From: a virus
IMG/VR virus record: IMGVR_UViG_3300044614_000397
Span: 1-64,000 of that record
Length of the DNA stretch: 64,000 nt
Direction: 5' to 3' (one strand)
The position numbers were made by a program, and so were the translations under genes. Of this stretch, positions 8,140-18,739 are shown in pieces (the first letter of the stretch is position 1; each line of letters opens with the position of its first letter). The notes beneath the pieces were generated by a model that saw only the letters and a program-made list of their open reading frames with translations, was not told the DNA's origin and ran no database searches.

Positions 8140-11100
8140 ATGGCTGAAGAGACAATAAGTACCCGAATAGTCGCTAACGCTGACTTCTCAGCCCTTATCG
8201 CCGATGTGCATAGGGTTACTTCTAGTCTATCTAAATTACAAGAGCAATTAGCCAACTCAAACAAGATGTTGGCAAATCAAATTGCCGTAATGAATAGATC
8301 GTTTTCTGACACCCTTAGAAGCACAGGACAGTACTCCACACACTTTGTAAGCCTACAATCAGATGTCGAAAAATTTGGTAAAAATCTTGATGGCGGAAAA
8401 CTTAAACTAAATCAATACTTTAACACATTTAGACAGCATGCACAGCAATCTGGTGGGCTTATAAGAGATTTAGCAAAACAGCAAGTAGCCTTACAGAACT
8501 CAGTATTACAACCGCTAGGCAGAAATGCACAAGGACTTATGCAGTTCAATGTGCACGTTCCAAGAGGGCTTGATGAAATAAAGAACAAAACCGCCATAGC
8601 AAGACAAGAACTTCAAATTATGAATAAGGTAATCCAGGATGGCGCTGGACAACTTATTAACTGGGGTAAAAATACACAGTGGGCTGGTCGTCAGTTAACA
8701 GTAGGATTAACAGTTCCTTTAATAGCTTTTGGAGCGCAAGCAGCAAAAGCATTTAGAGAAGCAGATCAAGAACTAGTTCGTTTAACAAAGGTTTATGGGG
8801 ATGTTGCAGGAACTTCAGCCGCTGAACTAGGTAGAGTTAGAGATGATGTAGTTAAAACTTCAAGAGAAATATCTGCAGCAATGGGTGTATCTTTTAAAGA
8901 AACAATTGGGCTAGCAGCTGATATTGCAGCAACTGGAAAAACTGGAGATGAACTTCTTGGGTCTATTAAAGAAACGACAAGACTCGCAGTACTTGGTGAA
9001 GTAGATAGACAAGAAGCAATGAAAGCTACACTTGCAATTCAGTCAGCATTTAAACAAAATACAGATGAGCTTTCACAATCAATTAACTTTCTTAACGCAG
9101 TTGAAAACCAAACATCAACAACTCTTAATGACCTAGTGGAAGCAATTCCAAAAGCTGGTCCAGTAATTCAGGGATTAGGCGGAAGCGTACAAGACCTTGC
9201 CCTTTATTTAACTGCTATGCGTGAAGGTGGCATTAATGCTTCAGAAGGAGCAAACGCATTAAAGTCAGCTCTTGCATCTTTGATTAACCCAACAGATGTT
9301 GCACAAGGAAAATTTAAAGCTTTAGGAATTGATTTACTTTCAATAGTAAATGACAATGCTGGTAATTTAACTGGAACACTTATGGAGCTGCAAGGCGCAT
9401 TAGACAGACTTAATCCATTGCAAAAACAACAGGCCATAGAGCAGCTGTTTGGAAAGTTTCAATTTTCAAGACTAAATGCTTTGTTTGAAAATTTAGGAAG
9501 AGAAGGAAGCCAAACCCTAAAAGTTTTAGATCTGATGAAAACATCAACGTCAGACTTAGCATCTGTTGCTGATCGAGAATTAGCAGCTGTAACAGAGTCT
9601 GCATCAGGTAAATATCGTAGAGCTATAGAAAGCTTGAGAGCGTCTCTAGCTGAAGTTGGAGAACAGTTTTTAAAGATTAATACAGTTCTTATTCAGGTTA
9701 TTGATAAGGTAGTTCAATTTGCCAACAACTTGCCAGGACCAGTAAAGCAAGTTCTAGCATTAGCTGGCGGATTTACAGCAGTGATTGGTCCAGTAATTAT
9801 GTTAACTGGTGTGCTTGCAAACTTCTTTGGATATATTCTAAAGGGTATATTCCACATGAAGGCATTCTTTAAAGGCGGAGAAGGATGGAAGTATTTAACA
9901 CCAGAGATGCTTGCTGCAGAAAAAGCAGGAAGACTAGTTGAACAATCATTTTATAGTGATGCAAAAGCAGCTGCAGTATTAAAACAAGCACTTGGTAATC
10001 TAATTGATGAATTTTCAATACTAGAAGCAAAAGCAAAGTCTGGTGCGATGAGTGTTAATCCAGCAGTTTCAACAATGGCTGGGAACCTCGTGATGGCAGC
10101 GGGAGGCTCTAGAGTAGTAAATCCAGATCATCCATTAGCAGGAGCACAAGGAACAAGAGCAAGTTCTCATATGGTCCCAAGAGCTGGAATGACAGAGGCT
10201 CAAAGACTTCAACAGACTATATTTGGAATGGTTCCAGGATCAATTCCTGTAAATCAAAAAATTGGTCAAAACCCACAAATTTATATGAACGAGCCTTTGC
10301 CAAATGTTCCTGGAGTTACATCAGTAAATGGTGTATCTACTGGTATAGTTTCTGGAGAAGCAGCAAGATGGCATGCAATGATGGCTACTTTAGGAATGCA
10401 ATCAAAGGTAGAAATTGAAACCTTAAAGAAAACAATTGCAGCAACTGGCACAGTAAGTAAAGAATTTATGATGCAGTTTGATGACATTCTTCCAGTTGTA
10501 TCAAAGCTTACAGACAATGCCGCTAGAGAATCAGCTTTAATTGTTGCAGAGCTTCGTGCAGGTAAGCTTAGCGTAGAAGCAGCCAAAGCAAAAATTATTG
10601 CTCTTAACTTAGAAACAGAAAGAATGATTGCTTCTGCAGTTCAGTCTCAAGCTGGGGCTATGGGAAGAACGATTAACACAACAATGGTTCCTACTCTTAA
10701 TCAGCCAGTTGTAGATCCTACTGGTAAATCTAATATGAGAGAATTGTTCAAAAAGGGAAGAACAAGAGATTTTATTAATAAAATATCTGGAATACTTGGA
10801 GTAAGAACTTCTGGCGCTGGATATAACATTGAAACAACAGTACCGAAAAAATTTAATCAAGGCAATATTGTTCCAGGAACTGGAAATACAGATACAGTTC
10901 CAGCAATGCTTACTCCAGGTGAATTTGTTGTAAACAAAGAGGCAACCGCAGCAAATCTTCCATTGCTTCAAGCAATTAATAACGGACAGCAGTCTAATAC
11001 TGGTGAATATAATATAGGCGGAATCGTACAAGCATTTTTAAAGATGACAAAATTTGGTGGACAAAAGCCAATGGTTTCAAAAAACTTAATAGACAAAATG

Positions 11101-14100
11101 TTCCCAGGAAGATTAACATCTCGTGCAAATGCTCCATACTATGAGCCAAAGGGCAATGCAGGTGTATTTGGAGGCAATGTTGCTGGTAGAAAATTTTCTG
11201 CATCAACAGCAAAAATAAATAAAGATATGGAAACCGAAGGCGTAGATCCAAGGGTGCTCCTTGCCTCTGTAAATGCAAGAGGTGGCGGATCAAGATTATC
11301 TACTGATGTATTTTTAGATGGATTGGTTAACTCAGGAGTAATTTCAAAATCAGAAAAAAGAAGACTATCAAAATTAATATTTAATTCTTATGCAAGAAAA
11401 GTTATGTCTATGGGTAAAGTTAACGATAAAAATAATCCAGTTTATTCTGTGTCAGAAGAATTGTTAAGAAAAGAGCTTGCAAGTAATCCAATTGGTTTAG
11501 GGGCTTGGGATAAGTGGTCACGATCTCCAGGAAGTTTTGCACATCCAACAAGAAGAAGCTCTACTGGATTTTTAAATCAAATTCAAGTTGGTGGAAAATC
11601 AATTAAGTTTTCAAATCTAGAAGCTTCAAAATCAAATAAATTTTATCATTCAAAAGAAGAGTCAAACCCATTTATAAAAATACTATCATCACTATTTTCT
11701 ACAACAAAATTAAACAGAGGTGGAGCAGTAGGTAATGTATTAAAGAGCACTGCATTTAAAAACCTTGGCGCAAGATTTGGCAAAATGGGTGACAACTGGG
11801 GAGCAACAGCATTGTCTATTGGTATGGGCAAGAAGCTATTTGGTAGTTCAGGTCTTACTCCTAAAGCACAAAACTTAATGTATGGAAAGCTTATTCAGAA
11901 TCTTGAAAAAGAAAGGCCATATGGATATGTAAAAGACGCTCAGGGACATCTTAAAAAAGCTTTAGAGCCAGATATTGTAGATGCACTTATTAAATCATCA
12001 GCTGGCGATGTGCTTAGCACAGGTGGCAAAAGCTTGAGTAAAATTGATAGAGAAATTCTAAGAACTAAATATGCAAACTGGGATAACAAATCATGGACTC
12101 CGTCAACTTCTAAAATAAGAAAGCAAATGTTTGGAATGAATAGTGGCGGAATGGTGCCAGGAACTCAATATTTAAATAGTGGCGGAATGGTAAAGGGAGT
12201 TCAGTATTTAAGAAGAGGAAGCAAGCGTCCAGTAGAGGCAGCTCCATCTATGGGAGGCGGAATGGCCTCATCATTTGGCGGTATGGGTTTAATGGCCGCA
12301 GGCTCAATGATTGGTGGCGGTGCTGGACAGTTAATGAGCAGTGCTGGTATGGCAATGACATTTATGCCAATGCTTAGAATGATTCCTAAAGTAAATTCAT
12401 TGATGGATACAATGAAAAATAAAATGGGTGTCCTGAGTGTTGGATCAACAAAATTAAGCGATGCTTTCACTAAAAAGGCAGGCAGTCTAACTGGACTATC
12501 AAAAGGATTTGGCCCAGTACTAAGAGGACTTGGATTTTTAGCTAAAGGTTTTGGTCCAGTTGGTCTTGCAATTACTGGAACGATACTTGCAGTAAAAGGA
12601 CTAACTAAATTATACAAGGATCACCAAGAAGAGCTTCGTATAAATAGACTAGAATATGGAATGTCATCTGAAGCAATTAAAAAAGCTGGATATTCAATGT
12701 CTGATTATGGAGCTAATATAAAGAAAGCTGTAGCAGACTCTAAAGCATTACAAGAAAGAAATACCATGCTTTATGAAAGCATGTTCCAGGCAAACATTCC
12801 TATTAAGATGACAATTGCAGAATATAAAAAGCTTCGTAAAGAAACAAAAGAAAAGATGCCAGATCTTATTGAGCTATTTAATCAAAAGGGTAACTCTGAA
12901 GTTGGCGCAGTTGCTTCTAGACTAAAGGCACAGTTTATGTCTCTAGGAGATAATGTTGAAACTGCAACAGCTAAAGTCTATGCCCTTATGTCTCAGTCCA
13001 ATAAGGCACAATTAGCTGCTGGAGCAATTGGAACAAAGGGGTTCGGATCAATAAAAACAGCAGTAGATGCTGCAGTATCTTCAGCAGGAAATTTTGACGA
13101 TGCAATGGCAGATGGTGATGCTAAGGCGGCTGCAGATTCACTTATGATTGCTTTTGAAGGAATTGGCAATGCGATAAAAGATAATGCAAAGAAAAATAAG
13201 TTAGAGTTTGGCGACTCAATGGATCAAGTATTAAAGAAGATGGCTACAACAGGCAAGGGCCAGGTAGCAATTAATCAAGAAGTTCTGGATGAATTAAAGA
13301 AACAAAATCCTGAACTTGCTAAAATATTAAATTCTACAGATACTGCTACATCCGCATGGGCAAAGTATCAGCTTGCATTACAAGGAGTTAATTTAGACCT
13401 ACAGACTCTTTCTGGAGAAGCTGCAAATGCCGCATTAAAATTGCAATCTCTAGTTGTTTCTAATACTACAGCTACTCTTAAAAACACTGCTGGGATTAAA
13501 GAGCAGTATGCAAAGTATGAAGGACTGCAGAAGAGAATTAAAGATCTTCAAAAGGCCGCTCAGGGACAATCTGCTAAACAGCAAATTGATAGCCGAAAGG
13601 TAATAGAGGGACTTAATGAACAGATTAAAAAGATTAAGGATGCTGCTGATGCTAAGATTAAAGCCCTTCGTGCTCAAAGCCAAGCAGAAAATGATAATTT
13701 AGAATTACAAAAACTACAATTAGAATACCAGCAAGCTATTGCTCGTGGAGATCAAGATGCTGCTGCTAGATCTCAAATTGCTATTCAGCAACTTACAAAT
13801 CAAGTTCAAACTAAAAAAGCAGAAGAAGCAATCATTGCTAAAGCAGAGCTAGACATCAAGCCTATTCAAGACAAGATTGATAAATTAGGTAAGAAGAATC
13901 AAGAGCTAGCAGATAAAGCAGCGCTTGCAGGCGAAAGCTTATCTAAATTACAGGCACAATCTGATGGTCTTAAGGATAAGCTGTCTGGCTTAGAAAAAGC
14001 ATTATCTTCAGCAGCTTTTAATAAGCTTATCATGGGTGATGCCTATGAAGGTAGCGCCCAACAAAAAACAGATTTAGCTGGAGTAGAATCATTTAACAGG

Positions 14101-14883
14101 GATCTTGGAGGACCAAAGTCTGTTGAAAAAGTAATTCCAAAGGGCGCAAAAGCAAGACACAGAATTCCAGAAACATTTTCTAATACTCCAGGAGGCGCAA
14201 AGGATCTACTAGATAAAACTGTAAAAGAAATGTCTGTACAAGCTTCAGTTGTAAATCTTATTGGAGATATAAAAGGCAGTGGTACTACTGGGGGCAAGGG
14301 ATTAGTAGTTGGTGGCGCTAATGCCTATAATTTTATGGGTGATAGAACAAGTAAAGGTAATCCTCTACAAGTTCCTACTGATAGCATTTCTGCTCAGTAC
14401 GTAAATGAAGATGGAACGCTGAATGATGGTGGTGACAAATATATTATATCTGCCCTTAAGTTACAAAAGGGAGAATTTTTTAAATTTAACGGAAAGACTT
14501 ATGAAGTCTTAAAAACGGGATGGGGATTTGGAGATAGAGCAAAACCACTCGGTAGATCACTTGGCGGACCAGTTACCCCTGGACGAAAGTATGAGGTTAA
14601 TGATAGAATAAACTCATTAGGTCGTCAGCAAGAAATCTTTATGCCTACAATGCCAGGAGTAATAAAGCCTAATATTGATACAGCATTTAACATCCCATCA
14701 CAACAGACTACTAGAATACCAAATATTTCTAACAGTCCAAATAGCAATAATATATATAATATTGATATTGAGCTAAATGGTACAAATGTTACAGTGGATG
14801 ATGTTATGAAGTCTATGGAAGCAAAAATGAAATTAGTTGGTGCTACACTAGGTAGACCAGTAAATGTAGGAGGTAAATACTAA
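8140..14883 (+). CDS. Tail tape measure protein
   Basis: 2247 residues, the longest gene here. Residues ~180-430 match the TP901/PhageMin_Tail tape measure domain (AKAFREADQELVRL, LAADIAATGKTGDELL, ALYLTAMREGG, ALASLINPT). There are coiled coils near the N-terminus and at ~1790-1970, and hydrophobic membrane-like segments (about 535-560 and 1465-1490). Gly-Pro hook motifs occur several times: NIVPGTGNTDTVPAMLTPGE at ~910, GGMVPG/GGMVKG at ~1335-1350, and LGGPVTPG at ~2140. The protein sets tail length and is ejected into the cell envelope with the DNA. No lysozyme or peptidase domain was recognised in it. Confidence 0.93.
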   Translation: MAEETISTRIVANADFSALIADVHRVTSSLSKLQEQLANSNKMLANQIAVMNRSFSDTLRSTGQYSTHFVSLQSDVEKFGKNLDGGKLKLNQYFNTFRQHAQQSGGLIRDLAKQQVALQNSVLQPLGRNAQGLMQFNVHVPRGLDEIKNKTAIARQELQIMNKVIQDGAGQLINWGKNTQWAGRQLTVGLTVPLIAFGAQAAKAFREADQELVRLTKVYGDVAGTSAAELGRVRDDVVKTSREISAAMGVSFKETIGLAADIAATGKTGDELLGSIKETTRLAVLGEVDRQEAMKATLAIQSAFKQNTDELSQSINFLNAVENQTSTTLNDLVEAIPKAGPVIQGLGGSVQDLALYLTAMREGGINASEGANALKSALASLINPTDVAQGKFKALGIDLLSIVNDNAGNLTGTLMELQGALDRLNPLQKQQAIEQLFGKFQFSRLNALFENLGREGSQTLKVLDLMKTSTSDLASVADRELAAVTESASGKYRRAIESLRASLAEVGEQFLKINTVLIQVIDKVVQFANNLPGPVKQVLALAGGFTAVIGPVIMLTGVLANFFGYILKGIFHMKAFFKGGEGWKYLTPEMLAAEKAGRLVEQSFYSDAKAAAVLKQALGNLIDEFSILEAKAKSGAMSVNPAVSTMAGNLVMAAGGSRVVNPDHPLAGAQGTRASSHMVPRAGMTEAQRLQQTIFGMVPGSIPVNQKIGQNPQIYMNEPLPNVPGVTSVNGVSTGIVSGEAARWHAMMATLGMQSKVEIETLKKTIAATGTVSKEFMMQFDDILPVVSKLTDNAARESALIVAELRAGKLSVEAAKAKIIALNLETERMIASAVQSQAGAMGRTINTTMVPTLNQPVVDPTGKSNMRELFKKGRTRDFINKISGILGVRTSGAGYNIETTVPKKFNQGNIVPGTGNTDTVPAMLTPGEFVVNKEATAANLPLLQAINNGQQSNTGEYNIGGIVQAFLKMTKFGGQKPMVSKNLIDKMFPGRLTSRANAPYYEPKGNAGVFGGNVAGRKFSASTAKINKDMETEGVDPRVLLASVNARGGGSRLSTDVFLDGLVNSGVISKSEKRRLSKLIFNSYARKVMSMGKVNDKNNPVYSVSEELLRKELASNPIGLGAWDKWSRSPGSFAHPTRRSSTGFLNQIQVGGKSIKFSNLEASKSNKFYHSKEESNPFIKILSSLFSTTKLNRGGAVGNVLKSTAFKNLGARFGKMGDNWGATALSIGMGKKLFGSSGLTPKAQNLMYGKLIQNLEKERPYGYVKDAQGHLKKALEPDIVDALIKSSAGDVLSTGGKSLSKIDREILRTKYANWDNKSWTPSTSKIRKQMFGMNSGGMVPGTQYLNSGGMVKGVQYLRRGSKRPVEAAPSMGGGMASSFGGMGLMAAGSMIGGGAGQLMSSAGMAMTFMPMLRMIPKVNSLMDTMKNKMGVLSVGSTKLSDAFTKKAGSLTGLSKGFGPVLRGLGFLAKGFGPVGLAITGTILAVKGLTKLYKDHQEELRINRLEYGMSSEAIKKAGYSMSDYGANIKKAVADSKALQERNTMLYESMFQANIPIKMTIAEYKKLRKETKEKMPDLIELFNQKGNSEVGAVASRLKAQFMSLGDNVETATAKVYALMSQSNKAQLAAGAIGTKGFGSIKTAVDAAVSSAGNFDDAMADGDAKAAADSLMIAFEGIGNAIKDNAKKNKLEFGDSMDQVLKKMATTGKGQVAINQEVLDELKKQNPELAKILNSTDTATSAWAKYQLALQGVNLDLQTLSGEAANAALKLQSLVVSNTTATLKNTAGIKEQYAKYEGLQKRIKDLQKAAQGQSAKQQIDSRKVIEGLNEQIKKIKDAADAKIKALRAQSQAENDNLELQKLQLEYQQAIARGDQDAAARSQIAIQQLTNQVQTKKAEEAIIAKAELDIKPIQDKIDKLGKKNQELADKAALAGESLSKLQAQSDGLKDKLSGLEKALSSAAFNKLIMGDAYEGSAQQKTDLAGVESFNRDLGGPKSVEKVIPKGAKARHRIPETFSNTPGGAKDLLDKTVKEMSVQASVVNLIGDIKGSGTTGGKGLVVGGANAYNFMGDRTSKGNPLQVPTDSISAQYVNEDGTLNDGGDKYIISALKLQKGEFFKFNGKTYEVLKTGWGFGDRAKPLGRSLGGPVTPGRKYEVNDRINSLGRQQEIFMPTMPGVIKPNIDTAFNIPSQQTTRIPNISNSPNSNNIYNIDIELNGTNVTVDDVMKSMEAKMKLVGATLGRPVNVGGKY
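12139..12191 (+). repeat. Short direct repeat inside the tape measure gene
   Basis: The 17-base unit AATAGTGGCGGAATGGT occurs at 12139-12155 and 12175-12191, encoding NSGGMV twice. It is part of the Gly-Pro hook motif family in this protein. Confidence 0.8.
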
Positions 14884-15356
14884 TGCCAGCTTTATCTTTA
14901 CCTAGAGGCTCCGTACTTTGGATAGAAGCCAAGGACTTGCTTGCTACTCCTGCTGGCACAACTAAAATTTGGAATAAGGTTACAGAGCACAATAGAAGCC
15001 CGCTAGAAATTGGTATTGAAAGAATTGAGATGTCGACTAGAACATCTAATGGAACACTTAGAAAAAATCATATTGCTGATAAGAGGAGTTTTTCTATGTC
15101 ATGGGAAATGCTGCCTTCATATAGAAGTTTAACAGTCGATGGCGGTTGGGGGGCAGAAGACTTAAGAGAATTCTACCTTAGCGACGACGGAAAGAAAACA
15201 TTTAATATTAGAATTAACTTGGCAAAAACAGGGTCAGATCAATCTTCTTCAGGATATGAATCATATACAGTTGCTATTAGTGAATGCAGCTTTAGCGTAG
15301 TTAAAAGAGGCACACAGCCGCATTGGAATGTCTCTTTAACAATGGATGAAGTCTAA
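14883..15356 (+). CDS. Minor tail protein, distal-tail-like
   Basis: 157 residues directly after the tape measure, where distal tail proteins are found. The sequence is beta-rich (KRSFSMSWEMLPS, YTVAISECSFSVVKRG, WNVSLTMDEV) as in the ring-forming N-terminal domain of distal tail proteins that links tail tube and tip. The start ATG overlaps the tape measure stop. No domain for host binding is visible. Confidence 0.55.
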   Translation: MPALSLPRGSVLWIEAKDLLATPAGTTKIWNKVTEHNRSPLEIGIERIEMSTRTSNGTLRKNHIADKRSFSMSWEMLPSYRSLTVDGGWGAEDLREFYLSDDGKKTFNIRINLAKTGSDQSSSGYESYTVAISECSFSVVKRGTQPHWNVSLTMDEV

Positions 15357-17485
15357 TGATATCTGCCTCAAGTTCTCTTAAAACACTATTAGAGCAACAG
15401 TCTACAATTATAATAAATGCTGGGTGCACAGTAGAATATAATATGAATATTTTGGTAGATAACATTGTTGTATCTGGTGCAGATATTAGCAGAACAGATT
15501 CTGCTAATAATGTATACTACCCATTTAAAAAACTATTTCCAGTAGATTCTGTTATTAAACAAAACAGGCCAGTAAAGGCGGGAATCAAGTATGCTATTGT
15601 TGGGGACGTTGGTTTAAATACTTATAGAAATCCCAAAAGTAGTGAGTATGCTTTAAGCTATAGAACATATTACCCTGGAGCAGAGTCTACCTACAAATAC
15701 TATGTTTCAGATAAAGGCACTGGATTAGATGTAACAGCTACCTATCCAAAAACAATATTAACAAATAAAATAGTTGTTAGATTTGAGTTGGGGCATTCTA
15801 CTCCATCTACATGGACTATATATAGTGGATCAACACAACTAGCAACAGGCACAAGTGCAGATATAAAATCTTCTAGCAGCTCAGATGCAGGCACAGTAAC
15901 AATTTATTATAATGGAACATCATGGGTAAAAGTAGAACCTACTTCTATTTCAGCTCCTATTAATATGACAAGTCTTAGAGTAACCACTTCGGGGGTTAGC
16001 GGTAAATATATTGGTCTTATTGAAATGTCTCCTAGATGGGTAAAAGATATTACAGATAGGGTAGTAGATTTTGATATTACAAAAGAAACTTCTAGCGGAT
16101 CAGATGATATTCTTCCAGTAGGATCTGTAACAGCAAACTCTTTAAGCTTATCAGCTGTATCATATGAGGATCCAAGAGAAGTCGTATCTTTTGACAAGAC
16201 TATGTCCTTTGATTCCACAAAAACTTATATGTATAAAGGAATAGAGTTATCTCCTTATTTTAAAATATACCATACCGATGGAGCAATAACAGACTCTTCT
16301 GGGAAATACGATAAGATTAATCAAGGCTTGTTCTATGTAGATAGCTGGTCGATATCAGAATTTGGAAACATTTCTGTGACTGCTCTTGATGGAGCAAGAA
16401 TTCTACAACAGATGATTGCACCCAGCATAGTTTGTAAAGACTATACAACAGTAGCAATTGTAAGAACATTGTTGGATAATATTGGATTTACTAATTATAA
16501 TTTTAACATTACATCTACCGACACATCAATATTTTCACCAAGATACTGGTGGACGGATGATGGTGGAACGGTATGGGATTCGATACAAAGACTGTGCCGA
16601 GATTCTCAAATGGTAGCTGTGTTTGATGAAAACAACATCTTACAATTTTATACTAGAGAATATTTGTTTAGCACAGTTGGGAAAACTCCTTTAGAGTTTA
16701 GATATAGCGCTAGTGGAAGTAACCTGCCAAACATTCTATCTTTAGAAAAACAGGATTTGCCATCGGCTAATCAGGTAAAGGTTTTGTGGAAAAGCGTTAC
16801 TACAAATAACTATACTGGAAACTCTCAACCTATATGGGCATCTAATGAAAGAAATCTAGGAGCACTTTCTTTAGAACAAGACATACCTTCAATTCCTGGC
16901 CCATCTGTTGGTCCATTCGACTTATCTGGAACAGGCACCTATATAAAATTAAATTTAGTTGTTGCAAACGATGCTCTTAAAAATAATATTTTAAATGAAT
17001 ACAGTGGGTACCTTGTAATCGATTCAGAAATTATAGAGTACGATGCAATACAATATGAGTACAAAGATCTGTCTAATGTAACACAGACTAAAGATATTAC
17101 AAGCGGCTCAGAGGCCCTAAAGTATCTTGGATTAAGCCAACCAGGTGCTAGCAACTATCAGCCAAATGGTAAATACAGAGTAAAAACAAGAGGTGCATTT
17201 GGAACAAAAATAGTTGCACACTATAAGCAGGAAAACATATTAAATTCTTGGGCAGGATACGATACCGTATGGAGCGAGACTAGTGGATCTACTCCAGTTC
17301 AAACAAATGTCGCCAGCGTAACTGCTACAGTTTCTACAACTCAGGTTCCAACAGACTCCCCGTTTGATTCTGATGCATATATAAAGAGTCTAACTTCTCA
17401 AGGCTGGTCTCAATCTGATGCTGCTGCTTCTGCTAGATATGCTGCTCAAGCAGAGTACTGGTATCGTACGTTAGGAATAAAATAA
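15356..17485 (+). CDS. Tail tip hub protein
   Basis: 709 residues. The central part (about 220-480) resembles baseplate-hub/tail-associated proteins: VDFDITKETSSGSDD, then strands, FYVDSWSISEFGNISVTALDGARIL, and a helix-rich segment ending in WDSIQRLCRDSQMVAVFDE. Its position after the distal-tail candidate supports a hub role. The C-terminal ~60 residues are Thr/Ser-rich and end in an Ala-rich helix (SQSDAAASARYAAQAEYW). No peptidase motif was seen. Confidence 0.58.
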   Translation: MISASSSLKTLLEQQSTIIINAGCTVEYNMNILVDNIVVSGADISRTDSANNVYYPFKKLFPVDSVIKQNRPVKAGIKYAIVGDVGLNTYRNPKSSEYALSYRTYYPGAESTYKYYVSDKGTGLDVTATYPKTILTNKIVVRFELGHSTPSTWTIYSGSTQLATGTSADIKSSSSSDAGTVTIYYNGTSWVKVEPTSISAPINMTSLRVTTSGVSGKYIGLIEMSPRWVKDITDRVVDFDITKETSSGSDDILPVGSVTANSLSLSAVSYEDPREVVSFDKTMSFDSTKTYMYKGIELSPYFKIYHTDGAITDSSGKYDKINQGLFYVDSWSISEFGNISVTALDGARILQQMIAPSIVCKDYTTVAIVRTLLDNIGFTNYNFNITSTDTSIFSPRYWWTDDGGTVWDSIQRLCRDSQMVAVFDENNILQFYTREYLFSTVGKTPLEFRYSASGSNLPNILSLEKQDLPSANQVKVLWKSVTTNNYTGNSQPIWASNERNLGALSLEQDIPSIPGPSVGPFDLSGTGTYIKLNLVVANDALKNNILNEYSGYLVIDSEIIEYDAIQYEYKDLSNVTQTKDITSGSEALKYLGLSQPGASNYQPNGKYRVKTRGAFGTKIVAHYKQENILNSWAGYDTVWSETSGSTPVQTNVASVTATVSTTQVPTDSPFDSDAYIKSLTSQGWSQSDAAASARYAAQAEYWYRTLGIK

Positions 17486-18720
17486 TGAGTAATCAAAGAT
17501 CAATTCAAACGTCATTGTTTTCTTTAACAAATAATAGCACAAATCCAAATCAACATTCTGTTGCAATTAAAAACTCTGGAATATCAACTTCTTACTCCCA
17601 CTACGCATTTGGAACGGCTATGTTTTTTCCAGGGACCGTTAATGATGTTACCAGCTCTGGCGGACTAGGGTTTTTTACTAGCTCAAATGGAAATACTGGA
17701 TATTATGTTTCAGTACAAACAACTACACACTTATCTGATTCAGCAGACAAAGAAATAAAAATTTATAAAGTTGTAAATGGCAAGAAGATTATTTTGGCAG
17801 ACAGCCAATCTACTCCTTCAAAAACATTAACTGGAATCTTGGCTGGAACAGTATATAAGCTAGACGTAAATGTTTCTGTAGGGGCTTCTTCCGTAACAAT
17901 TGATGCTTATGTAAATAGCTATAAGATAACTACAACAGATAGCTCTTCTCCATTAAGCAAGACAAGTAACGTGGCTATGTTTGCAAATAGCGGCAAGGTC
18001 AACTACGATTATATCTATGCTGCTCCAATAACTGAAGATCAGTATAAAAGTGGAATCATGCAAAACGTATATGAGGGTAAGTACGGTCCTAAAACTCTGA
18101 GCTTCTTGTATGGGGATAAGCTTATTGAAAATAAGAATATCTCTTCTGGACAGACTGCGTGGCTAGAGGAATTTGGAACAACTGCTAGAGAGCTAAAGCA
18201 AATAAAAATTAAATATCAAGATAGGCCAGCTGACCCCCTATTTGCCACAGTTGGAATTAACAAGCTAGCCTCTATTCTAGGACAAAGGCTTACCTCGTTT
18301 GGAGCAGAAGTTTTTGTTTTAAATAATTCTGGAATGATGATTCCGCTCTCGGACGGCAACCTGTATTCTTTTGCAGTAGTTGGAAATTCTATAACAGTTT
18401 CTGGAGAGCATGAGTATACCTCTAATACGCTAAGCGATACAACAAATCCAGAACCAGTAGTTTTTGAAACTGGATGGATTCAAAGGGAAGACGATGCTAA
18501 AAATTTAGGTACATGGATACAGTCACAATGGTCAAAGCAGCAACGTGTTATTGAAATGGAAATATTTAGTAATCCATTAATATCTGTTGGGGACATTATC
18601 ACCATTAACTATCCAAAAAATGATTTGGACGGAACTCAAAAATTTGTAGTGACAAGGGTAACAAACTCATTTAAAGAAGGGTTAAATACTAGCATATCAG
18701 CACGTTCTATTTATAGCTGA
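17485..18720 (+). CDS. Minor tail protein with lectin-like (LamG-type) N-terminus
   Basis: 411 residues. Residues ~1-170 have the beta-sandwich pattern of concanavalin/LamG domains (HYAFGTAMFFPG, GFFTSSNGNTGYYVSVQ, YKLDVNVSVGASSVTIDAYVNS). Such domains often bind surface glycans. The C-terminal part resembles the end of tail hub proteins, with WIQSQWSKQQRVIEMEIF and ISVGDIITINYP. It begins at the stop of the hub gene. Confidence 0.52.
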   Translation: MSNQRSIQTSLFSLTNNSTNPNQHSVAIKNSGISTSYSHYAFGTAMFFPGTVNDVTSSGGLGFFTSSNGNTGYYVSVQTTTHLSDSADKEIKIYKVVNGKKIILADSQSTPSKTLTGILAGTVYKLDVNVSVGASSVTIDAYVNSYKITTTDSSSPLSKTSNVAMFANSGKVNYDYIYAAPITEDQYKSGIMQNVYEGKYGPKTLSFLYGDKLIENKNISSGQTAWLEEFGTTARELKQIKIKYQDRPADPLFATVGINKLASILGQRLTSFGAEVFVLNNSGMMIPLSDGNLYSFAVVGNSITVSGEHEYTSNTLSDTTNPEPVVFETGWIQREDDAKNLGTWIQSQWSKQQRVIEMEIFSNPLISVGDIITINYPKNDLDGTQKFVVTRVTNSFKEGLNTSISARSIYS

Positions 18721-18724
18721 TAAA

Positions 18725-18733
18725 TGGTATAAT
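18725..18733 (+). promoter_or_regulatory. Extended -10 promoter, leaderless type
   Basis: TGGTATAAT at 18725-18733, followed by six bases (AAAAAT) and the ATG at 18740. There is no Shine-Dalgarno sequence and no clear -35. Confidence 0.6.
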
Positions 18734-18739
18734 AAAAAT

